Origin: Marinospirillum perlucidum
Lineage (GTDB): Bacteria > Pseudomonadota > Gammaproteobacteria > Pseudomonadales > Halomonadaceae
Assembly: GCF_003336805.1 (NCBI RefSeq)
Contig: NZ_QFWJ01000006.1
Location: forward strand, 62,001 to 126,000
DNA: 64,000 bases
Direction of reading: 5' to 3'
Made by a program: the position numbers and the translations under genes
Shown here: positions 7,613-15,461 of the stretch, in pieces
Position numbering within the stretch: the first letter of the stretch is position 1
Layout: each line of letters begins with the position of its first letter
The notes under the pieces: model-generated
What the model was told of the DNA's origin: nothing
The model's input: the letters and a program-made list of their open reading frames with translations, nothing else
The model's database searches: none

Positions 7613-8509
7613 ATGAAGACTCTGATTCGACACCCCTATTATCGCTATTTCGTCCCGGCTCTTCTGCTTTTGGCCGCGATGCTGGGAGCCAGCTATCTGC
7701 TTGGTGCCCGGCTACTACCCCAGTTGGAGCAGCTCTCTACCCTGCAACTGGGCGTTCTGGCCAGTCTGATTGCCGGGCTTTTTACCGCTCTGGGTGCCCT
7801 ACCTATTTTTTTCATCCAGCAACTCAACAAAAGCCTGGAAGACAGCCTTCTGGGATTCGGTGCCGGTGTCATGTTGGCAGCCACGGCTTTTGAACTGGTT
7901 CTGCCAGCCCAGCAACAGGCAGAAGCCCTGTTTGCTTCTGATCTTGTCACCCTGGCCATGCTGGGCGGTGGACTGGCGCTGGGCGGTGGACTGCTCTATT
8001 TACTCCACCAGCACCTGCCTCATCGACATTTTATGGGCGGCCCCGATACGCCAGCTTCTGTGGAGAAAATCAAGGGGATCTGGCTGTTTGTTTTTGCCAT
8101 AGGCCTGCATAACCTGCCGGAAGGACTGGCTGTGGGTGCTGGCTTTGGTGGTGACAACCTGACGGCAGGTCTGGCACTGGCGATTGGCATCGGTTTACAG
8201 AACCTTCCGGAAGGCCTGATAGTCGCACTGGCCCTCCTGTCTCTGGGCCACAACAAGGCCGTTGCCTTTGCAGTCAGCCTGCTAACCGGGCTGGTGCAAC
8301 CTCTTGGCGGCCTCTTGGGCGCCTGGCTAGTAAGCCTGGTGGATCTACTCCTGCCCTTCGTTCTGTCACTGGCAGCGGGAGCCATGCTGTTTGTAATCAG
8401 CCACGAAATCATCCCCGAATCCCACCGTCTGGACAACAAAAGCCAAGCCACGCTTGGGGTTTTGCTTGGCTTTATTGTCATGCTCGGTATTGATATTGTG
8501 TTGGAATAA
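7613..8509 (+). CDS. ZIP-family divalent metal transporter
   Basis: 298-residue polytopic inner-membrane protein. The ZIP binuclear metal-binding motifs are clear: HNLPEGLAVG on TM4 and LQNLPEGLIVAL on TM5, where GufA-like ZIPs carry HN..PEG and QN.PEG. A His-containing loop (HQHLPHRHF) precedes TM4 and HEIIPE lies on TM6. ZIP proteins import Zn(II), Fe(II) or Mn(II). It is followed 22 bp later by the amidoligase gene and may be co-transcribed. No metal-regulator box was recognised in the short 69-bp upstream gap. Confidence 0.88.
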   Translation: MKTLIRHPYYRYFVPALLLLAAMLGASYLLGARLLPQLEQLSTLQLGVLASLIAGLFTALGALPIFFIQQLNKSLEDSLLGFGAGVMLAATAFELVLPAQQQAEALFASDLVTLAMLGGGLALGGGLLYLLHQHLPHRHFMGGPDTPASVEKIKGIWLFVFAIGLHNLPEGLAVGAGFGGDNLTAGLALAIGIGLQNLPEGLIVALALLSLGHNKAVAFAVSLLTGLVQPLGGLLGAWLVSLVDLLLPFVLSLAAGAMLFVISHEIIPESHRLDNKSQATLGVLLGFIVMLGIDIVLE

Positions 8510-8531
8510 ACCCTCCAACTAGGTGCAATCA

Positions 8532-9527
8532 ATGAATCCGAACCAGCAACTGTTGGATCCACCCTGGCAGACCAACCCCCAGGGTCAGGAACGCCATATT
8601 GGCGTGGAAATAGAAATGACCGGGCTGACGCTGGATGCTCTGGCTCAGCACACCGCTCACCAACTGGATGGACAGATCAGTACCAAGGGGCGTTATGAAC
8701 GCCAGATCACTGACTCTCACCAGAGCGAATGGCTGATTGAACTGGACTTTCATCTACTCAAGGAAATGGGTCGTGAGGAACATGTTCGTGATACCTTCAG
8801 CGGCGAAGTGGGCAAATCCGTAGAAGAAGCCCTGGCCTGGTTTGCCGAAAACCTGGTCCCTCTGGAAGTGGTCAGCCCGCCCCTGCCCCTGTCTCGCCTG
8901 CAGGAAGTCGAGCAGTTAATTGCTCGGCTTCATCAAGCCGGGGCCAAGGGCTCGTCGGACAGCCTGATCAATGCCTTCGGCCTTCAACTGAACCCGGAAA
9001 TTCCAGACACGGATGCTCGCATCCTGACCTCTTTGATCAAGGCCTTTTTGTGCCTTTATGAGTGGCTGCATGCTCGCGCAAGAATTGATCTCTCCCGTCA
9101 GGTCACCAGCTACATCAATCCCTTTCCAACCAGCTACGTTAAAAAAGTCCTCGATCAGCACTATTGGCCACCCCTGGAACAGCTGATTGATGATTACCTC
9201 TATGACAATCCTACCCGTAACCGGCCTCTGGATTGTCTGCCCCTGTTTCTGCATCTGGATGCCCCCAGGGTAAGAAAAATTACCGAAGACCCCCTGATCA
9301 AACCCCGACCGACTTTCCACTATCGCTTGCCCAGCAGCGAAATCCATCGGCCTGACTGGGGGCTGTATCAGGCCTGGAATGACTGGATTCAAGTCGAGCG
9401 CCTGGCGGCTGACACCGAGCGCTTGGACGCCTGCTGCCAGGCTTACCTGAAATATCTCAACAAACCTCTTGATCGTCTGATCGGTAACTGGACTCAGGAA
9501 CTGGAAAAACGATGGCTCGACCTGTAA
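8532..9527 (+). CDS. Putative amidoligase (glutamine-synthetase-like fold)
   Basis: 331-residue cytoplasmic protein of the putative amidoligase family (PF12224 type). It opens with the ATP/metal-site signature HIGVEIEM, the family's version of the glutamine synthetase beta-strand carrying two glutamates, and continues with SEWLIELD and a PLEVVSPPLP segment. Amidoligases of this group are thought to make peptide or isopeptide bonds between amine and carboxylate substrates; the substrate is not established. The gene overlaps the class I amidotransferase by 16 bp, a neighbourhood described for this family. I prefer ATG 8532 (AGGTG 6 nt upstream) over GTG 8523. Confidence 0.8.
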   Translation: MNPNQQLLDPPWQTNPQGQERHIGVEIEMTGLTLDALAQHTAHQLDGQISTKGRYERQITDSHQSEWLIELDFHLLKEMGREEHVRDTFSGEVGKSVEEALAWFAENLVPLEVVSPPLPLSRLQEVEQLIARLHQAGAKGSSDSLINAFGLQLNPEIPDTDARILTSLIKAFLCLYEWLHARARIDLSRQVTSYINPFPTSYVKKVLDQHYWPPLEQLIDDYLYDNPTRNRPLDCLPLFLHLDAPRVRKITEDPLIKPRPTFHYRLPSSEIHRPDWGLYQAWNDWIQVERLAADTERLDACCQAYLKYLNKPLDRLIGNWTQELEKRWLDL

Positions 9528-10192
9528 TTGCAATTACCGGCCCGCAAAGAGGGGCCCTGGGACCTCGCTGGTGTGTCGCCCTGGCTTTAAGGCTTTATGG
9601 CGCCCGCCCCCTGCAACTAAGACCCGACCAGCACCCTCAGGATTACAGCTTTGACGGGGTGGTAGTTACCGGAGGGCACGACATCGACCCCGTTCTTTAT
9701 GCCGCAGAACCCGAAGTCGTCCCCAAGTATGACCAGGCCAGAGACAAACTGGAGATGGCTGTTATCGACCAGGCGCTAAAAAGCCAGCTACCCGTCCTGG
9801 GGATCTGCCGCGGAGCCCAGTTGCTCAATGTCTACCGTGGCGGCAGCCTCTATCAGGACCTGCGCCAGCGTCGCCGCAAGACCTCCAATCGGCGCACCCT
9901 GCTGCCTCTGAAAACCCTTTGTATCCAACCGGATACCTGGCTGTACCTGTTTATGGGAAAAGACAGGACCCGAATCAACAGCCTGCACAACCAGGCCATC
10001 AATGCGACCGGGCAGGGTTTTGTCGTGGCCGGACGGGACCTTGACGGTATTATCCAGGCCATCGAGGACCCGGATCAGGAGTTCCTTCTCGGCGTACAAT
10101 GGCACCCCGAATTCCTGATTTTTATGCGCCAGCAAAGACTTCTCTTCAAGGCGCTGGTAGAAGCCAGCCGGAAAAAACTAGCCGTCTCCTGA
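9512..10192 (+). CDS. Class I glutamine amidotransferase / gamma-glutamyl hydrolase-like (peptidase C26)
   Basis: 226 residues. Nucleophile elbow GICRGAQ (Cys near residue 92), the oxyanion segment VTGGHDIDP, and the catalytic dyad partner in GVQWHPEF. These are the hallmarks of the PuuD/gamma-glutamyl-GABA hydrolase branch. Alone it would hydrolyse gamma-glutamyl bonds; paired with the upstream amidoligase it may supply ammonia or trim the product. Its ATG lies inside the end of the amidoligase gene (16-bp overlap), implying translational coupling. It lacks the extra domains of biosynthetic amidotransferases. Confidence 0.85.
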   Translation: MARPVIAITGPQRGALGPRWCVALALRLYGARPLQLRPDQHPQDYSFDGVVVTGGHDIDPVLYAAEPEVVPKYDQARDKLEMAVIDQALKSQLPVLGICRGAQLLNVYRGGSLYQDLRQRRRKTSNRRTLLPLKTLCIQPDTWLYLFMGKDRTRINSLHNQAINATGQGFVVAGRDLDGIIQAIEDPDQEFLLGVQWHPEFLIFMRQQRLLFKALVEASRKKLAVS

Positions 10193-10227
10193 GGCTTTAC
10201 AAAATTTCGCCAGGAACCTCTCATCAC

Positions 10228-10255
10228 CCAGCGCATTAGTTAATCAGAGGTTTCC
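10228..10255 (+). repeat. Dispersed intergenic motif, copy 1
   Basis: Contains GCGC, a short spacer and GTTAATCAGAGGTTTCC. The same pattern occurs at 29968-30000 and 39431-39459. At this copy an imperfect inverted counterpart (AGGAACCTCTCATCA, 10212-10226) precedes it, so the RNA could fold into a hairpin. Lies between the amidotransferase gene and the diguanylate cyclase gene. Confidence 0.5.
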
Positions 10256-10320
10256 TAGCAAAGCTCCTGCCGCTGTCTATACTGAAAATTTGCCCCTGAC
10301 TGGCTGCAGGAGCCGCAACC

Positions 10321-11946
10321 ATGGCTAAGGATTCTTTCTATCAAGAGATCATCGAGCAGGGAATTCCTTTGATCTGGGTTGCCGGCCCGGACAAGCAGCG
10401 CTTTTATTTCAATCAATCCTGGCTGAACTTCACCGGCCGCAAACTGGAAGAAGAGCAGGGTCAGGGTTGGATTGACAGCCTTCACCCCGAAGATAGTCCC
10501 ACTTGCCTGGAAGATTATTACCACGCCTTTGATCAGCGTGAAGCCTGCAGCCGGGTTTATCGCCTCCTGCGCCAGGATGGTGAGTACCGCTGGATTCAGG
10601 AAGACACCAGCCCTCGCTTCACTGCCTCAGGAGATTTTCAGGGTTATATCGGCTACTGCCTGGATATCACCCGTCACCAACGCTCGCAACTGAAAGAGCT
10701 TCACCGCCGCCAGCTGCTGCAAGCCCTGACAGCGGGTGAGGAGCTACATAGGTTGTTGCAAACTCAAGTTCATTATCTCAGCCAGGTCTACCCTCATCTG
10801 GAGGCTCGATTTAGTCTTTACGCCAACGAACCTGCTCTGCCTTGGCAACCCGGTCCCCCTCTGCGTCTCTTCTTCCAGGCAGGCAGGGATCAAGGTGGTT
10901 CTTGCTGGTCAGAGCCGCTGATTACGACCAGCGGCGAAGCCCTGGGTGCTTTGAGTGTTCATTGTCGATCGCCCAAACGCCCCGGTGAAGAAGAGCTAAA
11001 GGTTATTCAGGATGAGGCTCGCTTTGCCACCCTGATGATTGAAAAAAAACAGGCTGAAACCGCCATGCAGCTGAGTGCCCGGGTCTTTGCCCAGGCCAGT
11101 GAAGCCATCATGATTACCGATACGCGTGGGCGTATTATTCAGATCAATCAAGCCTTTACCGATACCACCGGCTTTACCGCCAGCGAGGTACTCGGCAAGA
11201 CGCCCCGATGTCTCAAGTCGGAGAAGCATCCACCCGGTTTTTATCAGCAGATCTGGGCGCAACTAGCTAGTCAGGGGTCTTGGCAAGGAGAAATCTGGAA
11301 ACGCCGCAAGGATGGTAGCCACTACCCCAGTATTTGTAATATCAGCCGGGTCCGGGGAGATCAGAAAGAACCCAGTCACTATGTTGCGCTCTTTTCCGAT
11401 ATCAGTCTGATCAAGGAACATCAACGCCATCTGGAAATCTTGGCACACTATGATGCCCTGACCCAGTTACCCAATCGCACTCTATTGACTGACCGTCTGG
11501 AATTGGCACGCGCCCAGTGTCAGCGTCGCCGGGAATCCCTGGCTGTGGGTTTTATTGATCTGGATGGTTTCAAAGCGGTCAATGACAGTCACAGCCATGC
11601 CCTGGGCGACCAGCTGTTGGTGGCCATAACCCGCCGTTTCAGTCAACTGCTCAGAGACAGCGATACTCTTGCGCGCCTGGGCGGTGATGAATTTATTCTG
11701 ATCCTGACCGATCTCAAGCAGCCCCAGGATTATCAAAGGGTTCTAGATCGCCTTCTGCAGGCCGCCGCCGAACCCCTGAATCTCAACGGACAGAAAGTTC
11801 AGATCAGCGCCAGCATCGGCGTCACCCTCTATCCGCAGGATCACGGAACAACCGATGAATTGATTCGCCATGCTGATCTGGCCATGTATACCGCCAAGCA
11901 GGCGGGTAAGAACTGTTACCGGCTTTACCAACCCGAATCAGGCTGA
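10321..11946 (+). CDS. Diguanylate cyclase PAS-GAF-PAS-GGDEF
   Basis: 541-residue cytoplasmic enzyme making c-di-GMP from two GTP. PAS at about 10-115, a GAF-like domain at about 130-240, a second PAS at about 250-365, and GGDEF at about 372-535. The active site GGDEF is intact (454-458) and a textbook inhibitory RxxD site (RDSD, 445-448) sits exactly five residues ahead of it, so product feedback is expected. The second PAS closely resembles the PAS of the PAS-GGDEF-EAL protein at 4681 (LGKTP, EKHPPGFYQ, QGSWQGEIW), suggesting shared signal or common descent. The 3' end overlaps a convergent gene by 9 bp. Confidence 0.92.
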   Translation: MAKDSFYQEIIEQGIPLIWVAGPDKQRFYFNQSWLNFTGRKLEEEQGQGWIDSLHPEDSPTCLEDYYHAFDQREACSRVYRLLRQDGEYRWIQEDTSPRFTASGDFQGYIGYCLDITRHQRSQLKELHRRQLLQALTAGEELHRLLQTQVHYLSQVYPHLEARFSLYANEPALPWQPGPPLRLFFQAGRDQGGSCWSEPLITTSGEALGALSVHCRSPKRPGEEELKVIQDEARFATLMIEKKQAETAMQLSARVFAQASEAIMITDTRGRIIQINQAFTDTTGFTASEVLGKTPRCLKSEKHPPGFYQQIWAQLASQGSWQGEIWKRRKDGSHYPSICNISRVRGDQKEPSHYVALFSDISLIKEHQRHLEILAHYDALTQLPNRTLLTDRLELARAQCQRRRESLAVGFIDLDGFKAVNDSHSHALGDQLLVAITRRFSQLLRDSDTLARLGGDEFILILTDLKQPQDYQRVLDRLLQAAAEPLNLNGQKVQISASIGVTLYPQDHGTTDELIRHADLAMYTAKQAGKNCYRLYQPESG

Positions 11947-12513
11947 AACCGCCAGGGGCAACTGAACCTCTTTCTCCCAGGCATCCAACTGCTGGTGTAA
12001 CTGCTGCAGTGTTCGCCGCGCTGCCTTGCGTGCTGCAAAGTGATCACTGCTGGAGGCACAGTAAATCTGGGCCAGGGCTTCCAACTGCTGCAAAACCCGG
12101 CTGTTTAATCCCTGCTTGCTGCAACCGGGCAGAAGCGCCCGGGTCAAACTGGCCAGATGACACAAAGCCCAGGCAGCCCCCAGAGCCTGGGGCAGACTTT
12201 CGCAGGGCAAAGCTGTTTTTTCCCGGGTAGTGAGCGCGGGTAAGGGTGCTTCCTGGCGAACCAGCTCGGCGGCCAGCGCAGGAGAAACCAGCCAGGCCAT
12301 CCAGTCAAATTCATCGGCAGTGAGGTTGTGGAAAAATGGCAGCAATTGTTTTTCCTGATGATGCAAGAGCACCAGTAGCTGCTTGATCAGGGATAGTCGA
12401 CGGTTTTCGCTCAGTTGGCTGGTGTAATCCAGCTGCATAACAGCAAGACGCTGCAGAGCTTCACGCTCCTGGCTGGTGGCCTGACGTAACTGTGGCAAGT
12501 GTATCAACTGCAT
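11938..12513 (-). CDS. Unknown helical protein
   Basis: 191 residues, not recognised. Almost wholly alpha-helical with many Leu, Gln and His. There is no signal peptide or transmembrane segment; His/Gln-rich stretches (LLHHQEKQ) and two heptad-like regions occur. A strong GAGGAG ribosome-binding site before the ATG and coding-like composition support a real gene. Convergent with the diguanylate cyclase (9-bp overlap). Confidence 0.65.
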   Translation of the reverse strand: MQLIHLPQLRQATSQEREALQRLAVMQLDYTSQLSENRRLSLIKQLLVLLHHQEKQLLPFFHNLTADEFDWMAWLVSPALAAELVRQEAPLPALTTREKTALPCESLPQALGAAWALCHLASLTRALLPGCSKQGLNSRVLQQLEALAQIYCASSSDHFAARKAARRTLQQLHQQLDAWEKEVQLPLAVSA

Positions 12514-12719
12514 TCTGGGCTCCTCGGAATCCTGCTGCGGGCTGGATAGGGGCCTTTGTCAACTCCGGCGACTTGACCCTGTAGTGAAAACAGGCGTCAT
12601 CATGAAGAGCCTGGATGACACCAACAAGACATCAGGGTGAAAGATAGATGACAGCATCCGACTGCCTTGAATAGGAGAGAAGAGCACATTAATCTTGCCC
12701 AATCGACAAGGAGCCGATC

Positions 12720-13586
12720 ATGTACAAGCATTACGGACTGGCTATCTGCCTGTTTCTGGGGCTGCTGACCCTTGAAGCCAAAGCAGAAGCACCGTCTCTT
12801 CCACCTCTGCTGCTGGACAACCTGCAGCACTTCCTGGGCAACCCGGAAGCCAGCGAAGTATTTACCCGGCAATTCACCAGCTATATCGGGGTTGCGCCGG
12901 AACATCTGGGGGTCGCCTTCTGGGATAGCCGAACCGGCGAACCCCTGGATGCAAGGGAAATTCGCGAGTTGATGGCTCCCTTTCGCCAGGATTCTGCCTA
13001 CCAGCTGCTACTCGCCGCGCAACACTTATCCGCACAACAACTCCCCCTGCAAACCGGACAATTGCAACGCCTTGTCGACGCTGCCTTTCTGGCCAGTATG
13101 CGCCAGCCACCCGAGCATATCTCGGTAGAATTTTATGACCGCCGCCAGGGACCCAGTGGCCGGGGTGGCGGCGTTTCCGGCCGGGTTCCGGACAAGAGAC
13201 GCCAAACAAACGCCGCACTTTCCCAGCCAAGCAGCAACCCGGAGCGGCCGCCTGGCTTCCCGATTTCCGAAGAAACACTCATACAAAATTTTTCTGACCG
13301 AGGCTTCACGGCCGAACCCCGGGAAGGGCTTTTGCTTTTTCCCCTGGTGGTCTGGGGTCGTACTCCGGCCCAATTGGAAGCACATTACCGGAGTCAGCTG
13401 GCCACTCTGGCCGCAGAGGGCGCGGATCTGGGTGGCTTGGCAGGACTCCCGCAAACCACTAGCGAGGGTGAATGGCAACTGCTCTATCAACTCATTTACC
13501 TACGCCCCAACCAGCAATTAACCGCAGCTGATCAAGATTACCTACAGGCTTGGCACCAGCGGCTTTTGCGTGAACTGGGTCCCTAA
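12720..13586 (+). CDS. Secreted or periplasmic protein of unknown function
   Basis: 288 residues beginning with a signal peptide (YGLAICLFLGLLTL, cleavage probably after AKAEA near residue 23). No known domain recognised. A helical N-terminal half is separated from a C-terminal domain (about 178-288) by a Gly/Arg/Ser/Pro-rich linker (about 140-175, QGPSGRGGG). AAGGAG precedes the ATG. The last 4 bp overlap the end of the convergent PilZ-HD-GYP gene. The 206 bp upstream (12514-12719) show nothing else. Confidence 0.7.
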   Translation: MYKHYGLAICLFLGLLTLEAKAEAPSLPPLLLDNLQHFLGNPEASEVFTRQFTSYIGVAPEHLGVAFWDSRTGEPLDAREIRELMAPFRQDSAYQLLLAAQHLSAQQLPLQTGQLQRLVDAAFLASMRQPPEHISVEFYDRRQGPSGRGGGVSGRVPDKRRQTNAALSQPSSNPERPPGFPISEETLIQNFSDRGFTAEPREGLLLFPLVVWGRTPAQLEAHYRSQLATLAAEGADLGGLAGLPQTTSEGEWQLLYQLIYLRPNQQLTAADQDYLQAWHQRLLRELGP

Positions 13587-15322
13587 CCCAAGGGACTCTT
13601 ATTCTCGACCAGCCCACCTAGCCGCTCCAGATCTGTTGTGGTCAATTTATCACCCGGCTGCTCTGACGAGGCTTCCGGGCTTTTCAGCACCAGGACTTCT
13701 TCAATGCGCCCACTGCTGGAAACCCCCGCAACGCAGCCCTGATGACCAGAAGCAAAGGCTACCTGACTACCAATAGGGCGCAAGCCGTGATAACCAACGA
13801 AGGTATCCAGGGCATCTCGATCAAAGCGATTTCCCTGGGCAATCACTGTCTGGTAGGCCTGCTGCCAGCTTAAGGGCGAGCTGCCATAACCCCTCACCTG
13901 GCAATCGAGTAGCTTGACCACCTCCAGAAGACGCGAAAGAGGGTCGAGCTTCCTGCCGGTCAAGCCACGCGGATAGCCGCTTCCATCCAGGCGCTCATTG
14001 GCATTAACAATCAGGGACTCACCCAAGGCCTTGGGGATCCAGTTCAGTTCTTCTGCCGAACGCAGCAGCTGCACCAACTGGCTTTTAAAACGTCGCAGCA
14101 GTTTTTTTCTCTGCTGATCGGCTGTCACCTTGAGAGGATTCAAACAGGGACGGCTGCCAATAAACAACTTACCCAGGTCATGCAATAGCAAGGCCACCAG
14201 TACCGGCAGATCATAGCTGCGATTGATGCCCAGTCTGAACACCAGAGGATAACAACGTGCCGTCACCCGCAAAGTATGCAGGATTACCGGATGAATACCC
14301 GGATGCGGCTGTTCCAGAGTCAAGAGCAATTCGGCTTCACGGTTATCCAGATGACTCAGATAGGCCTCCGCCAGGTTGCGCAAGCGGCTGGAATCCAGCG
14401 ATTTACCGGCAGCCAGCAAGAGGGCCTGCCCTGCCAACTCATCAGCATAGCCTTTCAGTTTTTCAGCCTGCTTGGCTGTCATCAGATCCCCCCGTTTTTT
14501 GCGGGCAACGGGTGCCGGTGCCGCAGAACTGGGCTGAGGACGTGGGGTGGCGGCCGGGGTAAAAAGCGTAGAAGGCTTGAGGCGGGTCTGGTCCGGATGA
14601 GACAAGCGGGCAATTTCGCGCTCAGCTTCCAGGGTATAGTGAAAAAAATTCTTTTCAGCATCCGGGTCAGAGTGTAGAAAATGACAGCCCAGTAAAGCCT
14701 GGGAAAAATCCTCGCTCGGCTGAATATAGCTGATCTCCAAGTCGACGTTAGCCTCTTCTCCCTGAGGAAAAAGCAACTGCCCCTGAAGTTTCGATGACAA
14801 GGGCTGAAGAAGATAAAGCGCTGCTTGGAAGGGTATGCCTGCCTGGCAACCACCGGCAGAGATATCCAGTAGCTGACCGGAGAGCACCCCCTGGGGCAGG
14901 CTTAAACGCAAACGAATATCCAGCTTGCCGGCAATATAAACGCGAAAGAACTCGCGATGGAAAACCTTGGTAAACGCCTGGGGAAAAGGCAGCCTTAATG
15001 ACAAACTTTCTTCGCCGGGCTGGGCGAAAACCACCTCCAGCGGAGCACTGACAAACTGCTGGTTTTGATGCTTGATATAAATACAGAAAAGATGGCGTCT
15101 GGCTATCTGCATCAACTGATGTTCACTGGCACTCAGTCGCATCTCCAGTAAACGGTCTTGCGGGCTCCAGTCGACATGCGTGACCGACCAGGGTTCGTCT
15201 GCCGCCTCTTCGGCGCTATCCAGGGGTTGCAGCTTGATCTCCCCGGCCTGCTGAGCTGCCTCGAAAGCCATACGGGCCTGAACGCCGATCAGGGTATCCC
15301 GATCATGATTCCGATTACGCAT
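13583..15322 (-). CDS. PilZ and degenerate HD-GYP domain protein
   Basis: 579-residue cytoplasmic c-di-GMP effector. A YcgR-like N-terminal region (about 45-115) is followed by a PilZ domain (about 120-235) with both ligand motifs intact: RxxxR (R123, R127) and DISAGG (153-158). A Pro/Ala linker (250-275) leads to an HD-GYP-like domain (about 340-520). H349, H381-D382 (HDLGK), D473 and the GYP at 449-451 are present. The usual HHE is ANE (441-443), and the mid-domain histidine is absent, so the metal centre is incomplete and hydrolysis doubtful. Likely a c-di-GMP-binding regulator. AGAGGG precedes the ATG. Confidence 0.85.
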   Translation of the reverse strand: MRNRNHDRDTLIGVQARMAFEAAQQAGEIKLQPLDSAEEAADEPWSVTHVDWSPQDRLLEMRLSASEHQLMQIARRHLFCIYIKHQNQQFVSAPLEVVFAQPGEESLSLRLPFPQAFTKVFHREFFRVYIAGKLDIRLRLSLPQGVLSGQLLDISAGGCQAGIPFQAALYLLQPLSSKLQGQLLFPQGEEANVDLEISYIQPSEDFSQALLGCHFLHSDPDAEKNFFHYTLEAEREIARLSHPDQTRLKPSTLFTPAATPRPQPSSAAPAPVARKKRGDLMTAKQAEKLKGYADELAGQALLLAAGKSLDSSRLRNLAEAYLSHLDNREAELLLTLEQPHPGIHPVILHTLRVTARCYPLVFRLGINRSYDLPVLVALLLHDLGKLFIGSRPCLNPLKVTADQQRKKLLRRFKSQLVQLLRSAEELNWIPKALGESLIVNANERLDGSGYPRGLTGRKLDPLSRLLEVVKLLDCQVRGYGSSPLSWQQAYQTVIAQGNRFDRDALDTFVGYHGLRPIGSQVAFASGHQGCVAGVSSSGRIEEVLVLKSPEASSEQPGDKLTTTDLERLGGLVENKSPLG

Positions 15323-15461
15323 GATCTTTCCCTCTCTGGGCGGCAGTATCCTGACAGCCTTGTTTATCGGTTCCTATTTGGAGTTTACGCAAAAAACCAA
15401 GTAGGATGCCAGAAAAACATCATTTTTATAGCATCTTTAAAGCTCAGCTCAAGCCCCGCCT

